From an uncultured Clostridia bacterium (GTDB lineage Bacteria > Bacillota > Clostridia > Oscillospirales > Acutalibacteraceae): a DNA stretch of 9,705 bases. The stretch's first letter is position 1; each line of letters begins with the position of its first letter. Location: the NCBI GenBank assembly GCA_946610835.1, contig CAMOCU010000017.1, positions 1 to 9,705 of the forward strand, given 5' to 3'. Positions 1 through 6,209 of the stretch are shown piece after piece. Made by a program: the position numbers and the translations under genes. Under the pieces are notes generated by a model that was not told the origin of the DNA, ran no database searches, and saw nothing but the letters and a program-made list of their open reading frames with translations.

Positions 1-168
1 CAGCCGTGTTTTATTTGTGATCACAATCTCGCAATCGCGCGTGCGTTCGCGGATCTGCTCGGGTGCTGTACGGTCGTATACCGTATACGAATCTGCGAAT
101 TCCGACAGCCATTCCCAGGATAGATCCCCCGGATTGGTTGTATATCCGTCCAGTATAACAGCGCGCAT
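1..168 (-). CDS. D-2-hydroxyacid (glycerate-type) dehydrogenase, 5' fragment
   Basis: Only the first 56 codons are inside the window; the frame is open at the left edge. The start is ATG at 168-166 with a GGAGG ribosome site at 181-177, eight bases upstream. The N-terminus reads MRAVILDGYTTNPGDLSWEW and continues with VYDRT, EQIRER and EIVITNKT. This pattern (an ILDGYT strand, NPGDLSW, YDRT, then a strand ending in TNKT) is that of the N-terminal catalytic domain of glycerate dehydrogenase/hydroxypyruvate reductase, members of the NAD-dependent D-isomer-specific 2-hydroxyacid dehydrogenases. Family members reduce 2-keto acids with NADH in the cytoplasm. The NAD-binding Rossmann domain and the catalytic Arg/Glu/His lie outside the window, so the exact substrate cannot be settled. 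It is transcribed divergently from the Cys-rich repeat genes, with its own promoter at 206-234. The family call is fairly safe; glycerate specificity is inferred. Confidence 0.8.
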   Translation of the reverse strand, partial: MRAVILDGYTTNPGDLSWEWLSEFADSYTVYDRTAPEQIRERTRDCEIVITNKTRL

Positions 169-205
169 CTCAAATACCTCCATAACACATATTCTCTTAC
201 CTTTT

Positions 206-234
206 ATTATATCAGATAATCTGTAAATTGAAAA
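206..234 (-). promoter_or_regulatory. Promoter for the leftward dehydrogenase gene
   Basis: Read on the minus strand there is a perfect -10 TATAAT (211-206) preceded directly by TGA, which makes an extended -10 (TGnTATAAT). A weak -35 TTTTCA (234-229) lies exactly 17 bases upstream. The predicted start site leaves a short leader of about 30 bases before the ATG at 168. The call rests on consensus match only. Confidence 0.6.
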
Positions 235-255
235 GAGAAAAAATAGTATAAAGCA

Positions 256-284
256 TTGATTTTTGTTCACATCTATGTTACAAT
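256..284 (+). promoter_or_regulatory. Sigma-A-type promoter for the Cys-rich repeat operon
   Basis: A -35 TTGATT (256-261) and a -10 TACAAT (279-284) are separated by exactly 17 bases. They lie about 64 bases upstream of the start codon at 348, in an AT-rich gap between two divergent genes. No other comparably good promoter is visible upstream of either repeat gene, so both are probably transcribed from here. The predicted start site, about 290-292, falls at the foot of the inverted repeat at 293-315. Confidence 0.6.
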
Positions 285-292
285 ATCAACAT

Positions 293-315
293 ATTCGGGA
301 TTATATGTTCCGAAT
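293..315 (+). promoter_or_regulatory. Leader inverted repeat (stem-loop or operator)
   Basis: ATTCGGGA (293-300) pairs with TTCCGAAT (308-315) around a 7-base loop: eight pairs, one of them G-U. It sits right after the predicted transcription start, so it could be a 5' stem-loop that stabilises the mRNA or a dyad operator bound by a regulator. No T-run follows, so it is not an intrinsic terminator. The stem is seen directly; its role is unknown. Confidence 0.45.
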
Positions 316-347
316 CAAAGAATACGAGTGTAAAAAGGAGAAGAAAA

Positions 348-2306
348 ATGAGTAAGCAGTCCAAACGCATTCTTTCCCTGCTGCTGACCGTGCTGATGAC
401 GGTCGGTATGATGTCTGTGTCGATGACAAGTGTCAGCGCACGTGTTGTAACCCATGAAGGCGATGATCACATCTTTTTTTCCCGCGTGATTCAGCCTACG
501 TGTACCGAAAAAGGCTATACCCTTCAGGTATGCTATTGCGGTTATTCAAGACACGCTGCAGGTTCAGACAGAGCGCCTCTCGGTCATGAGATGAAAGAAA
601 CGGTGCGCGTACAACCGACCTGCACCTCGGATGGTTATACGGTACAGACGTGTGCCAACTGCGGTTACAGCGAAATTACAAAGACTGATGCCGCAAAAGG
701 TCATACCACACCTGTGTATGTGGTCACAAAAGCAGCAACCTGCACCAAGGCAGGCGAAAAAGTCGGCTTCTGCACCACATGCGGCAAAGCGATCGCAACT
801 GAGGCAATCCCGGCCGCAGGCCATGGAACTACCGTGTGGAAGTTGGATTATGATGCGACTCCCGATCATGAAGGACAGATGACAGAATATTGCACTGTCT
901 GCGGCGAAGCAGTTGGCGAAAGTCGGACTTTCCCGCTGCATACGCACACAGAAGGCTACAAATCCGTTCTCCTTGCGCCGTCATGTGAGAAAAGCGGCGT
1001 GGAAGGCACGTTCTGCGCTGTTTGCGGTGTTTGCTATAAAACGTCTGCAATCGACGCGCTCGGCCACACGGATGTTGTCTCTGTGGTTTCGACTCCGGCA
1101 ACCTGTACGGCAGGCGGCGAGACGATCGGCTATTGTGCGCGCTGCGGATTGGCAGTGATGAGCGAGAAGATTCCTGCATCCGGACACACCGAAGGCGTGT
1201 GGTATATCGCTACAGAACCGACCTGCACCACCGCCGGCAAAGAAATCTGCACATGCAGCGTATGCGGTGAAGCGTTTGATTCGCGTGATGTCGAAGCGCT
1301 CGGCCACGACGATGGCGTGTGGCAAACTTCCATCCCCGCAACCTGCACCAAATCCGGCGAGGCGACGCTTGTTTGTACACGTTGCAGCAGCGCGATCGAC
1401 GTAAAAACAATGGATCCGCTCGGTCATGATGACGGTGTCTGGACGGTTTCGATCCAGCCGACCTGCACACAGGACGGCGAAGAGATCTGTGCCTGCACGC
1501 ACTGCGGCGAACAGATTGGTTCCCGCGTAATCGAAGCAACCGGTCATGACGAAGGTGTATGGAAGGTTGATTTTGAAGCAACACCCGACCACGAGGGGCA
1601 GATGAGCCTGTATTGTTCAAAGTGCGGACAGGTGCTGGATACAACCACGTTCACGCTGCACGTCCACACCGAAGGCTACAGAGAAACCATCACTCCGGCA
1701 ACCTGCACGACAGACGGCGAAGGCGGCGTGTTCTGCGCGACCTGCGGCGTCAAATACTCTACATATGATATTCCTGCGCTTGGTCACGATTACAGCGAAT
1801 GGTACACCAACAACGACGGCACACATTCCAAGACCTGCTCGCGCTGCCACGATCTGCAGAGTGAAAACTGCACATACGAACTGACTGTCGTCTGCCCGAC
1901 CTGCACCGAAGGCGGCTATACTGTACATACCTGCACCATTTGCGGCTACAGCTACACGGACGGCTACACGGATCCGCTCGGCCACTGCTGGGGCGCATGG
2001 GTGGATGACGAGAACTGCGAAACGCATACGCGCACTTGCCGCCGCTGCTGCGAAAGAGAAACAGACGTCCACAGCTGGAGTGACTGGAGCTTCAACCACG
2101 ACGCATGCCTGTTCCGCCCCGGGACAAAGAGCCGCATCTGCGCGGATTGCGGAGCGGTACATACCGTCAAAGCGCCGCATACCTCCTGGCTCGGCCGTAT
2201 TTTCTATCCCATCGGGCTGTTTATCTGCAATTTCTTCAACAAGATTGTTTACGGCCTGTCTTTGAACTGGCTGTTCCCTTGGATCACCGTTCCGTACAGA
2301 ACCTGA
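348..2306 (+). CDS. Secreted Cys-rich 40-residue repeat protein (first of tandem pair)
   Basis: Function unknown; a secreted or surface protein of 652 aa. The start is ATG with AAGGAG at 335-340, seven bases upstream. Residues 1-31 form a Sec signal peptide (KQSKR, hydrophobic core, predicted cut after SVSA). Residues 49-546 hold twelve units of the form P-[TS]-C-x(~10)-C-x2-C-x(~12)-GH; from unit 2 to unit 11 the period is 40 residues almost exactly (GH at 119, 159, 240, 280, 320, 360, 400, 480). Units 4 (169-200) and 10 (410-440) are variants in which the first Cys becomes TPDHEGQM and the final GH becomes HTH or HVH. A second unit type, W-x-NNDGTHSKTCSRC, lies at 484-500, with degenerate copies at about 547-569 and 577-603. 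Residues 611-652 are hydrophobic and aromatic and could anchor the protein; there is no LPXTG. Such Cys-rich repeats are widespread in gut Firmicutes. The Cys/His spacing would suit zinc or disulfides, but this is inference. The downstream gene is a paralog 39 bases away. Confidence 0.85.
   Translation: MSKQSKRILSLLLTVLMTVGMMSVSMTSVSARVVTHEGDDHIFFSRVIQPTCTEKGYTLQVCYCGYSRHAAGSDRAPLGHEMKETVRVQPTCTSDGYTVQTCANCGYSEITKTDAAKGHTTPVYVVTKAATCTKAGEKVGFCTTCGKAIATEAIPAAGHGTTVWKLDYDATPDHEGQMTEYCTVCGEAVGESRTFPLHTHTEGYKSVLLAPSCEKSGVEGTFCAVCGVCYKTSAIDALGHTDVVSVVSTPATCTAGGETIGYCARCGLAVMSEKIPASGHTEGVWYIATEPTCTTAGKEICTCSVCGEAFDSRDVEALGHDDGVWQTSIPATCTKSGEATLVCTRCSSAIDVKTMDPLGHDDGVWTVSIQPTCTQDGEEICACTHCGEQIGSRVIEATGHDEGVWKVDFEATPDHEGQMSLYCSKCGQVLDTTTFTLHVHTEGYRETITPATCTTDGEGGVFCATCGVKYSTYDIPALGHDYSEWYTNNDGTHSKTCSRCHDLQSENCTYELTVVCPTCTEGGYTVHTCTICGYSYTDGYTDPLGHCWGAWVDDENCETHTRTCRRCCERETDVHSWSDWSFNHDACLFRPGTKSRICADCGAVHTVKAPHTSWLGRIFYPIGLFICNFFNKIVYGLSLNWLFPWITVPYRT
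492..1985 (+). repeat. Coding tandem repeat, about 120-bp period, 12 units (first array)
   Basis: The DNA encodes twelve copies of a 40-residue Cys-rich unit, so it repeats every 120 bases in frame. Recurrent words include cctgcacc, tgcggcga and ctcggtcatgatgacggtgt-like joints. Units have drifted at synonymous sites, so the repetition is clear in protein and only moderate in DNA. Units 3-5 and 9-11 resemble each other more than their neighbours (TPDHEGQM, then HTEGY), which implies an older duplication of a multi-unit block with an offset of about 240 residues. Confidence 0.85.
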
Positions 2307-2333
2307 TCTTATACCCCGACTTTACATTAAAGT

Positions 2334-2348
2334 GAGGTATTTGTTTTG
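2334..2348 (+). promoter_or_regulatory. Ribosome site and TTG start of the second repeat gene
   Basis: GAGG at 2334-2337 is followed after eight bases by TTG at 2346, then a typical lysine/arginine signal-peptide beginning (KRISK). No ATG or GTG in this frame fits the signal peptide, so the rare TTG start is the likely one. TTG usually initiates less efficiently, which may set a lower output than for the upstream paralog. Confidence 0.6.
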
Positions 2349-5324
2349 AAAAGAATCAGTAAATGTATTTTGTCTTTGATCCTCTGCGGCGTCCTGATGC
2401 TCCCAAGCATCGGGATGCTGCCAAAGGCAGAGGCAGAACCGGAAAGTGTTCAATATTTGTTTTGTACGCAGTATCCAAGAGGCACAGGCTCAAATTTATG
2501 GGAGTTCACGCAGGAAACATTGCATTTTATGAATGGTTGGACTGCAACGACGGTTAAAAACGGCTTTACATTGTTTGCATTATCTTCTCATAGTGGTCAA
2601 ATTGCATATTGCATTGAGCCTAATATTGAAATATTTAATTCATACGAAGACAAAGACACGCATATTATCCATTATAATCCAAATTATGAGTATAATAAAG
2701 ACACCTTTTGGTCGGATTATTTTGCTCCTAATGTTGACTATATTTCTCCGGAAAAAGCGAGAGATTATTTGGGCTTGATATTAGAATATGGCTATCAAGG
2801 GAATTTGTCAACTTCTTGGGATGTAAATAATGCTTCCGATCTGGATATTCTTATGAATGCTTATGCTACTCAGATTCTTGTATGGGAAGTAATTGTTGGA
2901 GAAAGAGGGAATAATTTTGAACATATTAAAGTTGATGGACTGAATTCTCAGACAGACAGGATTAAAGAAACGTGTCCTGGGTATGATGCGTTTAAAAAAC
3001 AGTACGATATTATTGTTTCTAAGATTAAAAACTTAAATGGGATGACTTATCCTTCTTTTGCAAACATAGAAAAAATAAATGCTCCCCAATATGAAATGCA
3101 TTATCAGGAAGATCAGTTTTATATTACACTTGAAAATCAAAACGGTAATATAGATGGCACAACATTTTCTGCAACGGCAGACGGAAAACCTTTTAATGAT
3201 ATTTCGTTTCAAATTGAGGGAAACAACCTCTATATTCGCAGCGATTGTGATTTTGAAGGCGTTGTTGAGGTTACGATGTCAACAAAAATGCTTGCGCCAG
3301 ATCCAGCTGTTATTTCGGATGGAAAGTATAATCCTGATGTAAATAGTGATGATAAAGGAAAACAAGATATGATTTTCCTTTCATCAGATAAACAAGAAGT
3401 TTCATTTAACTGCTATTTTAATCTCAAATTCCCGCATGTACATAGGTATGTTCCGATCTATACGGATCCGGACTGTATTCACCACGGGTACATCACATGG
3501 GTCTGCCGCTGCGGCAACAGTTTTGTCAACAATTACACGGATCGTCTCGGTCATGACTTTGTTCCGGTGAACCGCGTGCAGCCGGATTGTGTCACAGAAG
3601 GACGGATCGACTACCGCTGCAGACGCTGCGGCGCCGAAAAGATCGAAACCTTGCCCCCGACCGGCCATACGCAGCCGTTGTGGGTGACTTCCAAACGCGC
3701 TTCGTGTACAAAGGACTGCGAACAGCAGGGCCTTTGTACCACTTGCGGCAAACTTTTGGACAGCCGCGCGATCCCCGCAACCGGCCATGGGAAGCTTGTG
3801 TGGAAAGTGGACTTTGAAGCGACCGCCGATCACGATGGTCAGATGACACAGTACTGTACAGTCTGCGGCGAGGCTGCAGGAAAAAGCATTCCTTTCCCGA
3901 TGCATACGCACACAGAAGGTTACAAGGATATTCTGCGCGCGCCTACATGCGAAGATGACGGCGAGCAGGGCGTATTCTGCGCTTCTTGCGGCGCTTGTTA
4001 CGACAGCGAGCCGCTGGAAAAGCTGGGTCATTCATCCGAAACAGTTTCTGTGACCACAACGCCGAACACATGCACAACAGCAGGGGAATGCACCCTTTAT
4101 TGCACGCGCTGCGGCCTTGCGGTTTCGACAGAAACACTTGCGCCGAAAGGCCACGGCAATGGCGTGTGGTACACTTCTGTAGATGCTTCGTGTACGGCAG
4201 CAGGCGAGGAGATTCTGCTGTGCGATCACTGCGGCGACAAAATCAACGTGCGCACGCTCGCGCCGCTCGGTCATGAAGGCGTTTGGCAGACGACGATTCC
4301 TGCTTCCTGCACAACAACAGGGGAGGAAAGTCTGATTTGCTTGCGCTGCGGTACGATCTCCGAAACGCGTTCTGTTCCGATGACGGAACACGATGATGGC
4401 GTATGGACTGTATCAACACGACCCACCTGTACGCTGGACGGCGAAGAAATCTGCAAATGTACAGCCTGCGGACAAAAAATTGATGCTAGGCCGATTCCGG
4501 CCGAAGGTCACGATGACGGTGTGTGGAAAATCGACTTTGAAGCAACGCCCGATCATGACGGGCAAATGAGTCTGTATTGTTCAAAATGCAATCAGGTACT
4601 TGATACAAAAGCATTCTCCATGCATAAACATGTATCCGGATACAAGCAGGTGATTGTGGCGCCAACCTGCACCACACAGGGCGAAGGTGTGCTGTGCTGT
4701 TCTGTTTGCGGCGCGCAGTACCACATGCATTCGATTGCGGCGCTCGGTCATTTATACAGCGAATGGAAGATGAACAATGACGGCACGCATTCACGCACTT
4801 GTTCTCGTTGTCACGATGTGCAAACCGCAAATTGCCGCTTCCATGACTCTGTCAAGGAGCCAACCTGTACAGAAGGCGGATATACACAGCACGTGTGCCT
4901 GGATTGCGGCTATAGATTTAAAGACGCAATTACAGATCCACTCGGTCATGACTGGACAGAATGGAGCGCAAAAAAGTGCAATTGCGGCTGTAAATGCGGC
5001 GGATATGACTGCCGCTGTTCAGGCTGCAAATGCGATTCCGCCGAGCACGAACGTTTCTGCAAGCGATGCGGTGTGCACGAAAAAGAGGCGCACACATGGT
5101 CGGAATGGACGTCTGATCATAACGGATCATTTTTCCGTAACGGAACACATTCCCGTGTTTGCACCGCATGCGGCGCCCAACAAACGCAGGAAGCGAAGCA
5201 CACGTCCTATCTCGGAAAGATTTTCTATCCGATTTACCTGTTCCTGTACAACATTCTGAATAAGACAATCTATGCGGTTTCACTTCGCTGGTTGTTTCCC
5301 GGACTGAATCTTCCGCATGTGTAA
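2346..5324 (+). CDS. Thioester-domain (TED) surface protein with Cys-rich repeat stalk
   Basis: A predicted covalent-binding surface adhesin of 992 aa. Residues 1-30 are a signal peptide (cut after AEA) resembling that of the upstream paralog (SKCILSLIL versus SKRILSLLL). Residues ~32-235 match a thioester domain (PF08341 type): AYCIEP with C89; RDYLGLILEYGYQGN, matching the helix before the Gln motif; and TQILVW with Q176. Known TEDs form a Cys-Gln thioester that reacts with host or surface amines. Residues ~240-362 look like a beta-rich linker domain without recognisable identity. Residues 374-868 hold twelve Cys-rich units in the same order as the upstream protein, including the TPDHDGQM variants at 491-522 and 731-762. 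Residues 878-908 hold ten Cys. Residues 952-992 are a hydrophobic C-terminus sharing 23 of 41 positions with the paralog; there is no LPXTG. Bases ~2445-3425 are AT-rich, unlike both flanks, suggesting an acquired cassette. TED identity is confident; target and anchoring are inferred. Confidence 0.88.
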   Translation: MKRISKCILSLILCGVLMLPSIGMLPKAEAEPESVQYLFCTQYPRGTGSNLWEFTQETLHFMNGWTATTVKNGFTLFALSSHSGQIAYCIEPNIEIFNSYEDKDTHIIHYNPNYEYNKDTFWSDYFAPNVDYISPEKARDYLGLILEYGYQGNLSTSWDVNNASDLDILMNAYATQILVWEVIVGERGNNFEHIKVDGLNSQTDRIKETCPGYDAFKKQYDIIVSKIKNLNGMTYPSFANIEKINAPQYEMHYQEDQFYITLENQNGNIDGTTFSATADGKPFNDISFQIEGNNLYIRSDCDFEGVVEVTMSTKMLAPDPAVISDGKYNPDVNSDDKGKQDMIFLSSDKQEVSFNCYFNLKFPHVHRYVPIYTDPDCIHHGYITWVCRCGNSFVNNYTDRLGHDFVPVNRVQPDCVTEGRIDYRCRRCGAEKIETLPPTGHTQPLWVTSKRASCTKDCEQQGLCTTCGKLLDSRAIPATGHGKLVWKVDFEATADHDGQMTQYCTVCGEAAGKSIPFPMHTHTEGYKDILRAPTCEDDGEQGVFCASCGACYDSEPLEKLGHSSETVSVTTTPNTCTTAGECTLYCTRCGLAVSTETLAPKGHGNGVWYTSVDASCTAAGEEILLCDHCGDKINVRTLAPLGHEGVWQTTIPASCTTTGEESLICLRCGTISETRSVPMTEHDDGVWTVSTRPTCTLDGEEICKCTACGQKIDARPIPAEGHDDGVWKIDFEATPDHDGQMSLYCSKCNQVLDTKAFSMHKHVSGYKQVIVAPTCTTQGEGVLCCSVCGAQYHMHSIAALGHLYSEWKMNNDGTHSRTCSRCHDVQTANCRFHDSVKEPTCTEGGYTQHVCLDCGYRFKDAITDPLGHDWTEWSAKKCNCGCKCGGYDCRCSGCKCDSAEHERFCKRCGVHEKEAHTWSEWTSDHNGSFFRNGTHSRVCTACGAQQTQEAKHTSYLGKIFYPIYLFLYNILNKTIYAVSLRWLFPGLNLPHV
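2445..3425 (+). other. AT-rich cassette encoding the TED and linker domains
   Basis: Counting by hand, bases 2581-2640 have 16 G+C of 60 (27%) and 3061-3120 have 18 of 60 (30%). The signal-peptide code before it (2381-2440) has 38 of 60 (63%), and repeat code after it (4141-4200) has 35 of 60 (58%). The change happens inside one open frame, near residue 34 and again near residue 360. It coincides with the domain borders and with the part that has no counterpart in the upstream paralog. This fits a captured domain cassette; selection on amino-acid content of the TED (rich in N, K, I, Y) explains part of the shift. Confidence 0.7.
3465..4949 (+). repeat. Coding tandem repeat, about 120-bp period, 12 units (second array)
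   Basis: Twelve Cys-rich units, most of about 40 residues, match the first array unit by unit. Examples: CTTCGK in unit 3, YCTVCGEA in unit 4, CTRCGLAV or CARCGLAV in unit 6, MSLYCSKC in unit 10. The whole array was therefore duplicated after it had expanded. Unit 8 ends in TEH instead of GH, and the joint before it is two residues shorter (GHEGVW instead of GHDDGVW). Synonymous differences between paired units are frequent, so the duplication is not recent. Confidence 0.8.
4977..5069 (+). other. Metallothionein-like Cys cluster (residues 878-908 of the TED protein)
   Basis: Ten Cys fall within 31 residues, at 878, 880, 882, 884, 889, 891, 894, 896, 905 and 908. They include a CNCGCKC run and CRCSGCKC. 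The upstream paralog has, at the equivalent place, a shorter stretch (ENCETHTRTCRRCCE) with only four Cys. C-x-C spacing is typical of metallothionein-type metal clusters. No metal binding is shown by the sequence alone, and in a secreted protein these Cys could instead be disulfide-bonded. Confidence 0.6.
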
Positions 5325-5342
5325 GCATTCTTCTTGACTTTC

Positions 5343-5371
5343 GCGGCATCGTTGCATACGGTGCCGCTTTT
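5343..5371 (+). terminator. Intrinsic terminator after the repeat operon
   Basis: GCGGCATC (5343-5350) pairs with GGTGCCGC (5360-5367), eight pairs with one G-U, around a 9-base loop, and TTTT follows. It lies 18 bases after the stop codon at 5324 and ahead of the promoter at 5405, so it separates the repeat genes from the VTT/kinase unit. Confidence 0.75.
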
Positions 5372-5404
5372 CCATTTCATTTTTCAAATTTTTTCAAAAA
5401 AAGA

Positions 5405-5433
5405 TTGACCTGTATTCAGAAATAGAGTAAAAT
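5405..5433 (+). promoter_or_regulatory. Promoter for the VTT protein-kinase unit
   Basis: -35 TTGACC (5405-5410) and -10 TAAAAT (5428-5433) are separated by exactly 17 bases. They lie downstream of the repeat-operon terminator and about 40 bases upstream of the first start codon. A good match to the housekeeping sigma consensus. Confidence 0.7.
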
Positions 5434-5471
5434 AGACAAGGTATACTTTAAAGAGGGGAGTGTTGGCCGGA

Positions 5472-6203
5472 ATGCGAAAAATTGACAAAAAGTCCTGGTT
5501 TAAGTTTTCCGGTACAGTACTTCTTGTGTTGGCCGGCGTGTTTTGCTGTCTGCTGTCAGTCATGCAGATTGAAGAACTGCATCGCTGGTATGAAACGTGG
5601 CAGCAGCAGCTGGTTCTTCTGGAGGAACGTGTGCTTGCTATCGACAATAAAGGCTTGATTGTTCTGGCGGTGTTTCTGCTTTTTACGCTCAAGGCATTTT
5701 TTCCGCCGGTAACGATTCCGGCAATTTGTCTGATTTCCGGCGCGGTACTGCCGTGGTACGCTGCATTGCTGGTCAATATCCTCGGCGTTGCATGGCTGAT
5801 GACAATCCGGTACCTGTGGGGGGTTCGATTTGGTGGAGGGAGTACAATTCGGTTTGTTCGCAACAACGAGGTTGTGCGAAAACTTTTGGAAAGCAAGGGG
5901 ACGGGAAATCCGTATATGCTGTTTATTTTGCGATTGATTCCTGCGTTCCCTGTCAACAGTATCAGCCGCTTGTACGGCGCGATGCAGTTTCCGTACATGC
6001 GGTATATTCTGCTTTCTCTGGCAGGTTTTATGTTCAAAATCCTGTCTTATACGATCATCGGCGGCAATGTATTCAACCCGTTGTCCGCGTCGTTCCTGCT
6101 GCCGATTATACTGCTGTGTTTCTTCTCCGGCAGTTTGTTGATCGGGCTTACATATTTGCTGGAGAATTTAGAAAAAAACAAAAAAGACGAAAAGAAAGGT
6201 TGA
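5472..6203 (+). CDS. TVP38/TMEM64-family (VTT domain) membrane protein
   Basis: Integral membrane protein of 243 aa from ATG 5472. The purine-rich AGAGGGGAG at 5452-5460 serves as ribosome site; a GTG at 5460 overlaps it and is unlikely, while TTG 5463 is a possible alternative adding three residues. Hydrophobic segments are at about 13-32, 60-80, 86-112, 180-198 and 204-229. The family signature is clear: FFPPVTIP (76-83) with a following G, and FILRLIPAFPVNSISRLYGA (151-170), matching the F-x2-R-x2-P-x2-P pattern of the VTT (SNARE-associated/DedA-like) fold with its re-entrant hairpins. The C-terminus is a lysine-rich cytoplasmic tail. VTT proteins are linked to lipid scrambling or lipid carrier movement across membranes (TMEM41B/VMP1 in eukaryotes, DedA in bacteria), but no substrate can be read here. 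The stop is six bases before the kinase gene, so the two are co-transcribed. Whether they share a function is unclear. Confidence 0.85.
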   Translation: MRKIDKKSWFKFSGTVLLVLAGVFCCLLSVMQIEELHRWYETWQQQLVLLEERVLAIDNKGLIVLAVFLLFTLKAFFPPVTIPAICLISGAVLPWYAALLVNILGVAWLMTIRYLWGVRFGGGSTIRFVRNNEVVRKLLESKGTGNPYMLFILRLIPAFPVNSISRLYGAMQFPYMRYILLSLAGFMFKILSYTIIGGNVFNPLSASFLLPIILLCFFSGSLLIGLTYLLENLEKNKKDEKKG

Positions 6204-6209
6204 GAATAG

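Noticed and set aside
263..284. TTGTTC at 263-268 as the -35 box of the repeat operon promoter
   Set aside because: It leaves only 10 bases to the -10 TACAAT; TTGATT at 256-261 gives the optimal 17.
492..1985. Possible CRISPR array because of regular spacing
   Set aside because: The period is about 120 bases, fully in frame, with diverged copies and no separate spacers; it is a protein repeat.
981..2180. Long minus-strand open frames (203 and 187 codons) opposite the first repeat gene
   Set aside because: They result from the biased repeat code: Cys TGC reads as Ala GCA on the other strand, and few stops arise. They lack ribosome sites and follow the 120-base period of the real gene.
3402..4031. 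Minus-strand open frame of 209 codons opposite the second repeat gene
   Set aside because: Same composition effect; its peptide is Ala/Arg-rich and mirrors the repeat, while the plus-strand frame has a signal peptide and recognisable domains.
5384..6037. Minus-strand open frame of 217 codons opposite the VTT gene
   Set aside because: It covers a clear membrane-protein gene with its own promoter and would run through that promoter; the peptide has no recognisable domain.
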